Assembly (NCBI RefSeq): GCF_900129035.1
Contig: NZ_FQTW01000001.1
Coordinates: 186,001 to 250,000 of the forward strand
Direction of reading: 5' to 3'
Source of the DNA: Psychroflexus salarius
Lineage (GTDB): Bacteria; Bacteroidota; Bacteroidia; Flavobacteriales; Flavobacteriaceae
DNA: 64,000 nucleotides
Below are positions 46,429-54,744 of this stretch, piece by piece. The notes under the pieces were generated by a model. The model made no database searches, was not told where the DNA came from, and saw only the letters and a program-made list of their open reading frames with translations. How positions within the stretch are numbered: position 1 is the first letter of the stretch; each line of letters starts with the position of its first letter. The translations under genes and the position numbers were made by a program.

Positions 46429-46599
46429 TTAAATTTTCTTGGAAAATTTTTTAACAAAATAAAATATAACTACACCCAAAATATAAAAAACAATACAATC
46501 AGATATGCCGTTTAAATTAATTATTTTGAAATAATAAAAATTAATAGTGATAAATAGAGGTATAAGAAAAATAAATATTTGGTCGCCTATGTTTTTCAT
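46429..46599 (-). CDS. Small two-helix membrane protein downstream of a broken lipoprotein gene
   Basis: 56 residues. Starts with MKNIGDQIFIFLIPLFITIN, a strongly hydrophobic segment, followed by a second helix (CIVFYILGVVIFYFV) and a basic end KKFSKKI. The ATG directly abuts the TAA of the preceding ORF (TAAATG), which implies translational coupling. I do not recognise it. Its position after a glycine-zipper protein is reminiscent of toxin/immunity or bacteriocin/immunity pairs, but that is inference only. The AT-rich sequence means a chance ORF is possible, though the hydrophobic pattern and the junction argue against it. Confidence 0.55.
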   Translation of the reverse strand: MKNIGDQIFIFLIPLFITINFYYFKIINLNGISDCIVFYILGVVIFYFVKKFSKKI

Positions 46600-47394
46600 T
46601 TACCCAAATATAAGATACCCTATATACCCTAAAATAGCCCCACCAACAAAACCAAAAAAACCTTCGATAGTTGCACCTACTATAGCACCTGCACCTCCTG
46701 CAGGAACTGCAAGTATTCCTCCTGTTAAGGCACCGCCAATTACTAGACCTGAAAGTCCACCTGTGATTGCCCCTGATATCATGCCATAAACACCAGCCAT
46801 TACTCCTCCAACCATTGCAGCATGTAAACAGTCATTTTTACCAAATGCTCCGTTGGTATTCATATAATTTTGGGTAGCTTCAATTAAAGCTATACCACTA
46901 TTAAAAATTCTAAGTTCTGGATATGCAATCACATCTTCTTTAAAAGATTTTTTTATTTGCACTAATTCACTAAAGTTATTGTCTTCAACCGCTTTCAATA
47001 AATTTATTGCATAATCCTTTTGTTTATTATTTAAAAATTCTGAATTTTCAACATCGCTAATATTTACCTCAAATTGGTTATAGTTTTTAGGTACTATTTC
47101 AACTTCTAATCCCATTATATTAGATATATTTGCCAATAAGTCATTACTGCTGTAAAAATCATCAATTAATTGGATTTCAGATTGATTAGTGTATGTTAGA
47201 TTACTTAAAAAAATAATTTATTCGTCTACTAATTTGTTAGAAACGTTGAGTGCATCTTGATATTCGATATAGTTTGATTCTAAATAATTTTTTTGGTAAT
47301 TCAAGCTAGCATCTTGAGTTATGCTTTCAGATTCATCACATGAAAAAAGAAAAAAACATAATACTACTAACATAAAACTTTTATTTTTTTTCAT
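46600..47394 (-). pseudogene. Glycine-zipper lipoprotein gene interrupted by an in-frame TAA
   Basis: From the ATG at 47394 the frame gives 58 residues with a lipoprotein signal (VVLCFFLFSC, C19) and then meets TAA at 47218-47220. The same frame then stays open for 205 more codons to the TAA at 46600, ending in a glycine-rich hydrophobic region (AAMVGGVMAGVYGMISGAITGGLSG and on). Together they would make about 264 residues: lipoprotein signal, helical domain, double-glycine-zipper membrane region. Either the gene is inactivated by a single point mutation, or the second part is started internally (a TTG at 47136 or an ATG at 47115). Only one stop separates the halves, so the event looks recent. 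Glycine zippers occur in pore-forming and bacteriocin-like proteins; function unknown. Confidence 0.6.
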
Positions 47395-47750
47395 TTTTAC
47401 AATTTTTAAGATTAAATGGTCAGTTTATCATCGTAACGGATGTTATTTTCAGCGCTAAGACTGTTAAGGTCTCATGAAAAAAACTATCTTTGCATTGGTA
47501 GATTGAGATATATAATTTTCATGTCTTAATTTTTTGAGAAGCGCTTACCTGGTAGGCGCTTTCTCTTTTTTTGATTTAGAAGAACATCATAGATTTATAA
47601 TTACATCTTCAAATGTAAAAAAACATTTCACACTTTTTTAGTATAAATTTTCAAAAAACAATTAAATCATGTAATATTTGATAATATCATTATTATTTAG
47701 CCTTTTCGATACGAATTAAGAAAAGCCATATCCTAACCTTAAATTAAATT
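47395..47750. other. 356-base intergenic stretch with a candidate small RNA
   Basis: No ORF is supported. It contains an orphan plus-strand promoter and terminator at 47485-47572, described separately. The segment 47573-47750 is AT-rich with nothing recognisable. Confidence 0.5.
47485..47572 (+). ncRNA. Candidate small RNA: orphan promoter and terminator
   Basis: TATCTTTG (47485-47492) matches the -7 element TAnnTTTG. About 44 bases downstream a strong hairpin (GAGAAGCGC / GCGCTTTCTC with inner TAC/GTA pairs, 47536-47565) is followed by seven T. No coding gene on this strand lies between or just upstream, so a transcript of roughly 70-75 bases starting near 47499 is predicted. No clear -33 element is visible. 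I cannot assign it to a known RNA family. Confidence 0.45.
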
Positions 47751-48605
47751 TTAAGACCTATTCAGGGCTTTTAAAAAACGGAGATTTCCTCTAAAATCCT
47801 GTTTCAACTCTACTTCACTAAAACCAAAATCTTCAACCAACTGTTTGGTGTCTTCGGCTAAATATTGGTTGAGTTCAAAAAACAATCGGCAAGAAGTTTG
47901 TTTTTTGACTAGTTGTGAGATTTTTCGGTAAAACAACAAGGGATCGCTATTTGAAACAAACAAAGCTAATTCGGGTTCATGGTCTAAGACGTTGGGCTGC
48001 ATTTCGGCTTGTTCTAATTCACGCACGTAAGGCGGATTAGAAACTATCACGTCAAAGTCCTGCGGAAGTTGCTCGAGCTGAAGAATATCTTGCTTAAAAA
48101 AATGAATCTTTTGTTGATGTGCTTTGGCATTTTCGGTCGCTAGTTGAAGTGCTTCGGTTGAAATATCACAAGCATATACTTCAGCTTTTGGCAAATACTT
48201 AGCTAAAGTAATTGGTATACAACCGCTACCTGTACCAATATCTAAAATCTTAATAGCTTGGTGCGTTTTCAGTTCAGCAATCATCCATTCTACTAATTCT
48301 TCTGTTTCAGGACGCGGAATTAAAACAGATGGATTCACCTTAAATCGTAGGCCATAAAATTCGGTGTAACCTAAAATATATTGAATAGGTTCTTGGTTGA
48401 GTAATCGCGAAAACTTCAACTGAAATTCTTTAAGTTGCTGATCCTGAATTTCAACCGAGTTCTGCAGTTGATGGTCTAAGGCACGATAACCTAAAACCGC
48501 TTCCGCTAACCAATGGTAAAGCTGTTTAGCTTCTGCTTGGTCATAAACTTCTGTAAGTTGACTTAAGCAATCCTCGCGGTATTTTCGTAAATGAAGTTGA
48601 GCCAT
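47751..48605 (-). CDS. prmC: Release factor glutamine methyltransferase
   Basis: 284 residues. Methylates the glutamine of the GGQ motif in release factors 1 and 2 using S-adenosylmethionine. The SAM loop reads KILDIGTGSGCIPITLA and the catalytic motif VSNPPYV; the N-terminal helical domain and PIQYILGYTEFYGLRFKVNPSVLIPRPETEELVEW are typical. Full length. It follows the GNAT gene by 2 bases on the same strand. Confidence 0.95.
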   Translation of the reverse strand: MAQLHLRKYREDCLSQLTEVYDQAEAKQLYHWLAEAVLGYRALDHQLQNSVEIQDQQLKEFQLKFSRLLNQEPIQYILGYTEFYGLRFKVNPSVLIPRPETEELVEWMIAELKTHQAIKILDIGTGSGCIPITLAKYLPKAEVYACDISTEALQLATENAKAHQQKIHFFKQDILQLEQLPQDFDVIVSNPPYVRELEQAEMQPNVLDHEPELALFVSNSDPLLFYRKISQLVKKQTSCRLFFELNQYLAEDTKQLVEDFGFSEVELKQDFRGNLRFLKALNRS

Positions 48606-48607
48606 TT

Positions 48608-49096
48608 TTACAAAGTTTTAAGCATCCAAACATCACAAGAATGATGACCTGTGTTGCCCATTCGGTGGTCAATATACTTGAATCCAGTTCGTTGATAGAG
48701 TTTTTGCGCTGCCTTCATCCAAGGTAAAGTTTCAATATAGCATTGGGTATAGCCTTGTTCTCTGGCAAAGTCTAAACAATACTGCATCATTTTGGTGCCT
48801 AAACCGCGACCACGAACTTTAGGATGAAAATACATTTTTTGTAATTCACAAATGTCTTGAGATTCGCCTTCAAGCTGAGCAATACCAGCACAACCTAAAA
48901 TTTCATTACCTTCAAGTAACACAAAATAATTGGCGCGTTTTTGACTTTGATAATGTTCGTAAAGTGTGTCTAAAATAGGATCGGCATAAGCGGTGCCTGT
49001 TTTAGGCGCATTTTGCTCTTCGAGAACAAAACGAATTAAGGCTGCAACTGGTCTATTATCTTGAGCTTGAATTGGTCGGATTTCAATCGATTTCAT
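48608..49096 (-). CDS. GNAT family N-acetyltransferase
   Basis: 162 residues from the ATG at 49096 (a TTG one codon upstream is ignored). The acetyl-CoA-binding segment LQKMYFHPKVRGRGLGTKMMQYCLDFARE has the expected R-x-x-G-x-G/A loop, and YIETLPWMKAAQKLYQRTGFKY is a typical motif B. Substrate unknown. Cotranscribed with prmC. Divergent from ribD with a gap of only 25 bases. Confidence 0.88.
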   Translation of the reverse strand: MKSIEIRPIQAQDNRPVAALIRFVLEEQNAPKTGTAYADPILDTLYEHYQSQKRANYFVLLEGNEILGCAGIAQLEGESQDICELQKMYFHPKVRGRGLGTKMMQYCLDFAREQGYTQCYIETLPWMKAAQKLYQRTGFKYIDHRMGNTGHHSCDVWMLKTL

Positions 49097-49109
49097 CAAA
49101 ATTAAATTC

Positions 49110-49117
49110 TATTTTTG
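49110..49117 (+). promoter_or_regulatory. -7 promoter element abutting ribD
   Basis: TATTTTTG ends 4 bases before the GTG start of ribD, so the transcript may begin at or within a base or two of the start codon. No clear -33 element is seen. Confidence 0.45.
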
Positions 49118-49121
49118 TGGC

Positions 49122-50168
49122 GTGAAGATACATGAAAAATACATGGCGCGTTGCATTGAATTGGCAAAAAAAGGCTTAGGCAACACCTATCCTAACCCAC
49201 TTGTGGGCGCTGTGATTGTTTACAAAGACCAAATTATTGGTGAAGATTATCACCACAAAGCTGGTGAAGCGCATGCTGAAGTCAACGCAATTAATGCGGT
49301 TAAAGATCAAGAGCTACTTAAAAAATCGACCATTTATGTAAGTTTAGAGCCTTGCAGTCACTACGGTAAAACGCCACCATGTGCTAACTTAATTATAGAT
49401 AAAGGAATACCAAATGTGGTGATTGGCCATGTAGATCCATTTGCTGAAGTGGCTGGACGCGGAATTAAGAAGTTATTTGAAGCTGGATGCCATGTTCGTG
49501 TGGGCGTTTTAGAAAATGAATGCGCTAATCTTAATAAACGTTTTTTTTGTTTTCATCAAAAACAGCGGCCTTACATTATTTTAAAATGGGCACAAACCGC
49601 TGATGGATTTATAGCGCCTGGTTATCAAAACAATGGCGAAATTTTTTGGATTTCAAATGCTTATGCCAAGCAAATGGTTCATCAATGGCGAACGCAAGAA
49701 GCGGCCATTTTAGTTGGTACTGCTACGGCTTTAAAAGACAATCCTCAACTTTCAGCGAGACATTGGCATGGCAAACAACCAACGCGATTAGTGATTAATC
49801 GAGATTTACAATTACCTGAAACGCTTCAAATATTTGACCAATCTCAACCGACTTTTATATTTCACGACATAAGTTTAAATAAAGTATCACAAAAAAATTT
49901 AAGCTACATTCCAATCGATTTTTCTAAAAATGTCATCAATCAAATTTTGAAACAACTTTATCAAGAAAATCTACAATCGGTGATTATTGAAGGTGGCCAA
50001 AATACCTTACAACATTTTATAGATGAAAATTTATGGGATGAAGCCCGCATTTTTGAAAGTCAATCTAAGCTGAAAAGTGGCATTAAATCGCCAAAATTTA
50101 AAACTGAACCTTCTAAAACACTAAAAATTTTAGATAACCAACTGAAATACCACTACAATGAAGATTAA
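49122..50168 (+). CDS. ribD: Riboflavin biosynthesis deaminase/reductase
   Basis: 348 residues from a GTG at 49122; the start is supported by the conserved N terminus KIHEKYMARCIELAKKGLG. The deaminase domain (about 1-145) has the zinc site HAEVNAI and PCSHYGKTPPC; the reductase domain (about 150-348) has WAQTADGFIA and IIEGGQNTLQHFI. It carries out the second and third steps of riboflavin synthesis from GTP. The gene overlaps the following HAD gene by 11 bases. Confidence 0.95.
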   Translation: MKIHEKYMARCIELAKKGLGNTYPNPLVGAVIVYKDQIIGEDYHHKAGEAHAEVNAINAVKDQELLKKSTIYVSLEPCSHYGKTPPCANLIIDKGIPNVVIGHVDPFAEVAGRGIKKLFEAGCHVRVGVLENECANLNKRFFCFHQKQRPYIILKWAQTADGFIAPGYQNNGEIFWISNAYAKQMVHQWRTQEAAILVGTATALKDNPQLSARHWHGKQPTRLVINRDLQLPETLQIFDQSQPTFIFHDISLNKVSQKNLSYIPIDFSKNVINQILKQLYQENLQSVIIEGGQNTLQHFIDENLWDEARIFESQSKLKSGIKSPKFKTEPSKTLKILDNQLKYHYNED

Positions 50169-50769
50169 ACACTTGATATTTGATTTTGGTGATGTTTTTT
50201 TAACCCTTAATAAATCGGCCACCAATAAACATTTAAGTCGGTTTGGTTTAACAGAATTTACACCTGAAATGCTGCAACAAAATGAAGCTTATGAACAGGG
50301 TTTAATTTCTACTAAGGACTTTATAAACTTTTACACTTCAACCGTAGACGGATTAACAGCTGATGAGTTTATTCAAGCTTGGAATTCAATATTAATCGAT
50401 TTTCCTGAACATCGTTTGCGGTTTATTCAGCGGTTAGCTCAACAAGCAAAATTCGATTTAATGTTATTAAGCAATACAAATGAGTTGCATATTAGTTGGG
50501 TTAAAAAACATATTGATTGTTTTGAAAGTTTTAAAAGCTGCTTTAGTCAATTTTATTTATCACATGAAATTAAACTTAGAAAGCCAAATCCAGAAATATT
50601 TGAATTTGTCATAAATCAAAACAAGTTTAAGGCAAATCATTGTTTGTTTGTAGATGACACTAAGGAACATACCTTAGGCGCTCAAAGTCTTGGAATTAAC
50701 ACCTGGCATTTACAAGCTGGACAAGAAAATGTCACGGATTTATTCACTAAAAAAGCTCATTTATTTTGA
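50158..50769 (+). CDS. HAD-family hydrolase
   Basis: 203 residues. Motif I is FDFGDVFLTL (Asp nucleophile D9), motif II LLSNTNE, motif III with KLRKPNPEIF (Lys) and motif IV CLFVDDTKEH. Belongs to the YihX/epoxide-hydrolase-N-like HAD group acting on small phosphorylated metabolites. Its overlap with ribD makes a phosphatase for a riboflavin intermediate a reasonable guess, since the phosphatase step of that pathway is carried out by HAD enzymes in other bacteria; this is inference from context. Confidence 0.88.
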   Translation: MKIKHLIFDFGDVFLTLNKSATNKHLSRFGLTEFTPEMLQQNEAYEQGLISTKDFINFYTSTVDGLTADEFIQAWNSILIDFPEHRLRFIQRLAQQAKFDLMLLSNTNELHISWVKKHIDCFESFKSCFSQFYLSHEIKLRKPNPEIFEFVINQNKFKANHCLFVDDTKEHTLGAQSLGINTWHLQAGQENVTDLFTKKAHLF

Positions 50770-51638
50770 TTTCATTAGCGCTAAGTATTTTGTCGTCAAG
50801 CCTTATTTATGTGGTCTTTAAACTTTTAGGTAAATTTGAAGTTTATCGCTTGCATGCCTTGATTTTCAATTATCTCACAGCCTTTTTACTTGGCTTGAGT
50901 ATGCAATCTAATTTGAGCTTGTCAAGCTTTAGTGAAGTTTATGCGCAAGATTGGTTTTTCGGCGCCATTTTTTTAGGAATTTTGTTCATTACCATTTTTA
51001 ATTTTATGGTCATCACCACACAAAAAAGTGGATTATCAGTGGTTTCAGTTGCTAGTAAAATGAGCTTAGCAATTCCTGTTATATTTGTGATTATCGCTTA
51101 TGATGAAGCGCTTAATTTAGGTAAATTAACGGGTATAATTTTGGCTTTAGTCTCTGTGTTTTTAGTTTCTATAAAATCTAAATCACTAAAAATTGACTAC
51201 CGCAATTTAATTTTCCCACTTATTGTTTTTGTTGGCAGTGGTATTATTGAAAGTAGCATAAAGTTTTTTGAAAACGACTATGTCGCGAAGTCTGATGTTG
51301 CCATTTTTTCTGCAAGTATTTTTCTTTTTGCGTTTATTTCAGGATTGATAATGCTTTTTTCAAATCGCATTCATCGCCAACAAAAGTTATTACCTAAAGC
51401 CGTTTTAGGCGGGATTTGTTTAGGGATTCCCAATTATTTTTCAATTTACTTTTTTATCAAAGCACTTGGATATGAAGAATTAAGCGATTCAGGTATATTT
51501 ATAATCAATAATGTAAGCATTGTTTTACTCTCGACAATCATAGGCATTTTGGCATTTCGTGAGCGATTAATTGTCAAAAACTGGATCGGAATTGCCACAG
51601 CAATAGTAAGTTTGGTGCTCATTAGTTTGTTTAATTAA
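50766..51638 (+). CDS. EamA/DMT-family membrane transporter
   Basis: 290 residues, about ten hydrophobic helices in two repeats typical of drug/metabolite transporters (loops KLTGIILALVSVFLVSIKSK and KNWIGIATAIVSLVLIS end each repeat). The start is a TTG overlapping the stop of the HAD gene by 4 bases (TTGA); the next methionine is about 45 residues further in, after the first helix, so the TTG is preferred. Substrate unknown; cotranscription with ribD makes a flavin-related cargo possible but unproven. Confidence 0.8.
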   Translation: MISLALSILSSSLIYVVFKLLGKFEVYRLHALIFNYLTAFLLGLSMQSNLSLSSFSEVYAQDWFFGAIFLGILFITIFNFMVITTQKSGLSVVSVASKMSLAIPVIFVIIAYDEALNLGKLTGIILALVSVFLVSIKSKSLKIDYRNLIFPLIVFVGSGIIESSIKFFENDYVAKSDVAIFSASIFLFAFISGLIMLFSNRIHRQQKLLPKAVLGGICLGIPNYFSIYFFIKALGYEELSDSGIFIINNVSIVLLSTIIGILAFRERLIVKNWIGIATAIVSLVLISLFN

Positions 51639-51643
51639 ATTTT

Positions 51644-52261
51644 ATGACTGAAGATACTTACAAAACTATTTTAAAACCAGGACAAGAAACCTTATACAAG
51701 GTTAAAGGAAGTAAGTTTTTTGGTTACGCGTTTCCAGTTGAAACAGAAGAAGATGTGCAACAAGCTATAGAACAGCTCAAGAAAAAGCACCACAAAGCAA
51801 GGCATTTCTGTTATGCCTGGCAGCTAGGTAAACATTATGAGCATTACAGAGCCAATGACGATGGCGAACCATCAAATTCAGCTGGGATGCCTATTTATGG
51901 TCAGTTACAAAACTTTAATCTTACCAACATTTTGGTGGTGTCTGTCCGTTACTTTGGTGGAACAAAATTAGGTGTTGGCGGTTTAATCTCTGCTTACAAA
52001 ACTTCAGCACAACTTGCTATTGAAGCAAGCGAAATAAAAGTTAAACGCATTACTAAAGTGTTTTATGTCAATTGTGAATACGATATGATGGATGTAGCCA
52101 TTCGTTTGGCAAATGATTTAAACGCTGAAATAATTCATCAAAATTTAGAACTCGACTGCAATTATACCATCGAAGTTCGTTTAGATGATTATGATCGTGT
52201 TTTTGAAAATTTTAAATCAACTTATGGGCTTCACGTTAGAGAGAAAAAAGAAAAAAAATAA
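51644..52261 (+). CDS. YigZ/IMPACT family protein
   Basis: 205 residues. The IMPACT domain (about 15-120) has KFFGYAFPV, HHKARHFCYAW, NDDGEPSNSAGMPI and VRYFGGTKLGVGGLISAY, all diagnostic. A C-terminal DUF1949-like domain follows. Members bind nucleic acid or ribosomes and are linked to translation control in eukaryotes; the bacterial role is not settled. It follows the transporter by 5 bases and is probably the last gene of the ribD operon. Confidence 0.92.
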   Translation: MTEDTYKTILKPGQETLYKVKGSKFFGYAFPVETEEDVQQAIEQLKKKHHKARHFCYAWQLGKHYEHYRANDDGEPSNSAGMPIYGQLQNFNLTNILVVSVRYFGGTKLGVGGLISAYKTSAQLAIEASEIKVKRITKVFYVNCEYDMMDVAIRLANDLNAEIIHQNLELDCNYTIEVRLDDYDRVFENFKSTYGLHVREKKEKK

Positions 52262-52268
52262 TGACGTT

Positions 52269-52670
52269 TTACGCTGCAATTAAGTCTAAAATAGACTGAG
52301 GACAACGCATCGGTTTTCTAGATTCAGCATTCATAAAAACATGAGTTGTAGAACCTGATGAACTCACAATTTCATCATTGATTTTAATATCATATAAAAA
52401 TTTCATTTTAACATTTGGCAGTGATTCTAAATAACACTTAACATAGATGGTATCACCAAAATAAAGTGGTTTTTTAAAGTTAACATTTAAATTAACTAAA
52501 GGCAGCATAACACCTTCTTTTTCGAGCTCATGATAGTGCATACCTGCATTACGAAGCCATTCTACTCTAGCCTGCTCAAAATAAATAGCATAATTTGAAT
52601 GATGAACGATACCCATTTGATCGGTTTCAGCGTAGCGAATTTCTATTGTTGTTTGACTAGGTTTTAACAT
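52269..52670 (-). CDS. Acyl-CoA thioesterase (YbgC/FadM type)
   Basis: 133 residues, a single hotdog domain. The catalytic segment YAETDQMGIVHHSNYAIYFEQARVEWLR (with Asp at the usual place) identifies the 4-hydroxybenzoyl-CoA thioesterase-like group. It hydrolyses short or medium acyl-CoA esters; the chain length is unknown. Single gene converging on the YigZ gene with a 7-base gap. Confidence 0.9.
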   Translation of the reverse strand: MLKPSQTTIEIRYAETDQMGIVHHSNYAIYFEQARVEWLRNAGMHYHELEKEGVMLPLVNLNVNFKKPLYFGDTIYVKCYLESLPNVKMKFLYDIKINDEIVSSSGSTTHVFMNAESRKPMRCPQSILDLIAA

Positions 52671-52847
52671 ATTTTAAAAAGAATATTAACGCAATAAAGT
52701 GTGATTATTAGCAATTTCTAATCTATGAAAATAAAACTTAAAATTCAATACAAATTTCATTTTTTTATTAACTAATTTGTTCACATATTTGTCATCTCGT
52801 TTGAGAGTTTTATAACAAAATAATCAACTACAACAGTATAAACAATT

Positions 52848-54278
52848 ATGCCGAAAACCGCTGGTTCAGTATGGAAAAATTGCCTTGATTTTATACAAGA
52901 CAATATCTCTAATCAAGCTTACAAAACTTGGTTTGAACCAATAGAGGCTGTAAAACTAGCTGACAATTCTTTAAGTATAAGTGTACCATCAAAGTTTTTT
53001 TATGAATGGCTTGAAGAACACTATGTCGATTTATTAAAATCGGCGCTAACCAAAGAGATTGGTCGTGGTGCACGTTTAATTTATGTTATTCGTATGGAAA
53101 ATACGCCAGATAAACAAAAGGCGTATACCGAAAAAATACCGAGTTCTCAACGGTCTCATGTGGCTTCACAATCTGTTGAAATTGCTACTAAACAAAAAAA
53201 TCCTGAGCTTAAAAATCCGTTTATTATTCCTGGAATTCGTAATCTTAAAATAGATTCACAGCTTAATTCTAATTACGGATTTGAAAGTTTTGTTGAAGGT
53301 GACTCTAACAGACTAGCACGTTCTGCTAGCATGGCGGTTGCCAATAAACCTGGTGGCACCTCGTTTAATCCGTTATTAATTTTTGGCGGCGTTGGTTTAG
53401 GGAAAACACATTTAGCGCATGCCGTTGGTTTAGAAGTTAAAGAAAAATATCCTGATAAAACTGTCTTATATATTTCTGCTGAAAAATTCACGCAACAACA
53501 TATAGAATCTGTTCGAAAAAATAATAGAAACGACTTTATTCATTTTTACCAGATTATTGATGTATTGATTGTTGATGATATCCAGTTATTATCTGGGAAA
53601 AAAGGAACGCAAGATGTGTTTTTTCATATTTTTAATCATTTACATCAAAATGGGAAACAAGTTATTTTAACCAGTGACAAGGCGCCTGTTGACATGCAAG
53701 AGATTGAGCAACGTCTACTGTCACGATTTAAATGGGGACTTTCAGCAGAGTTACTTCAACCTGACCTTGAAACCCGTTTATCTATTATTCAAAATAAATT
53801 ATATCGTGATGGTGTTGATATGCCTGAAGACGTTATTAATTATTTAGCTGAAAATATTCAAAGTAATATCCGAGAGTTAGAAGGTGCTTTAATTTCATTG
53901 ATTGCACATTCTTCGTTTAGCCGTTCAGATGTCAGCATTGAATTAGCTGAGCAAGTGGTTAAAAACTATGTAAAGAAGTCTAAAAAGCAAATATCTATAG
54001 ATCATATACAAAAAGTTGTAAGCGACTATTTTCAACTTGATGTAGAAATACTGCAATCTAAAACAAGAAAGCGTAATATTGTACAAGCTAGACAGTTAGC
54101 CATGTTTTTTTCTAAGAAAATGACGAATAATTCTTTGACTGCCATAGGAAAACAAATTGGAAAACGTGACCATGCAACAGTATTACATGCTTGCAAAACA
54201 GTTGATAATTTACAGTTAACCAACAAGCAGTTTAAACGTTTTGTTGAAGATATTGATAAAAAACTGAAACAATCATAA
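52848..54278 (+). CDS. dnaA: Chromosomal replication initiator protein
   Basis: 476 residues, full length. Domain I (about 1-85, VWKNCLDFIQDNISNQAYKTWFEP), a short linker, the AAA+ ATPase with Walker A GGVGLGKTHLAHAVG, Walker B VLIVDDIQLL, sensor LTSDKAPVDM and the arginine region EQRLLSRFKWG, and a C-terminal DNA-binding domain with the signature GKQIGKRDHATVLHACKTV. It binds DnaA boxes and melts the origin. I see no cluster of DnaA boxes around it, so the origin is not evidently here. A phosphatase gene follows 9 bases later. Confidence 0.98.
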   Translation: MPKTAGSVWKNCLDFIQDNISNQAYKTWFEPIEAVKLADNSLSISVPSKFFYEWLEEHYVDLLKSALTKEIGRGARLIYVIRMENTPDKQKAYTEKIPSSQRSHVASQSVEIATKQKNPELKNPFIIPGIRNLKIDSQLNSNYGFESFVEGDSNRLARSASMAVANKPGGTSFNPLLIFGGVGLGKTHLAHAVGLEVKEKYPDKTVLYISAEKFTQQHIESVRKNNRNDFIHFYQIIDVLIVDDIQLLSGKKGTQDVFFHIFNHLHQNGKQVILTSDKAPVDMQEIEQRLLSRFKWGLSAELLQPDLETRLSIIQNKLYRDGVDMPEDVINYLAENIQSNIRELEGALISLIAHSSFSRSDVSIELAEQVVKNYVKKSKKQISIDHIQKVVSDYFQLDVEILQSKTRKRNIVQARQLAMFFSKKMTNNSLTAIGKQIGKRDHATVLHACKTVDNLQLTNKQFKRFVEDIDKKLKQS

Positions 54279-54287
54279 TTAAAAAAT

Positions 54288-54743
54288 ATGGCCACTAAAG
54301 TTTTAATGGTCTGCTTAGGAAACATTTGTCGTTCACCTTTAGCTGAAGGTATTTTGAAGTCAAAAGTCGATTCTAAGCATGTAAAAGTAGACTCTGCAGG
54401 AACATCAGCATATCATCAAGGCGAATTGCCTGACCAACGCTCAATAGATATAGCAAATTTAAATTCTATTGATATCACCGATCAACGAAGTCGCCCGTTT
54501 TTAAAATCAGATTTTGAAGAATTTGACTATATCTATGTCATGGATGCCTCAAACTACAAAAATGTTTGTGAGCTCACAGACAAGCCAGAATACCTTAAGA
54601 AAGTAAAAATGATTATGAATGCGCGTTTTGAAGGCTTAGATGTTGAGGTTCCTGATCCTTACCACGATAGCATTAATGGTTTTAAAAATGTTTATGAAAT
54701 GCTTGATGAGGCTTGTACGGTAATTGCCAATAAACTTAATTGA
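54288..54743 (+). CDS. Low-molecular-weight protein tyrosine phosphatase
   Basis: 151 residues, standard size. The P-loop VCLGNICRSPLAEG holds the catalytic C9 and R15, and the general acid Asp lies in VPDPYHDS near residue 122. It dephosphorylates tyrosine or low-molecular-weight substrates in the cytoplasm. Located directly after dnaA (9 bases), probably on the same message, with the RsmI-like gene 1 base further on. Confidence 0.93.
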   Translation: MATKVLMVCLGNICRSPLAEGILKSKVDSKHVKVDSAGTSAYHQGELPDQRSIDIANLNSIDITDQRSRPFLKSDFEEFDYIYVMDASNYKNVCELTDKPEYLKKVKMIMNARFEGLDVEVPDPYHDSINGFKNVYEMLDEACTVIANKLN

Positions 54744-54744
54744 T

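Noticed and set aside
52671-52847. Replication origin next to dnaA
   Set aside because: Only one poor DnaA-box-like sequence (TTGTTCACA) is visible and there is no cluster; dnaA alone does not mark the origin in this phylum.
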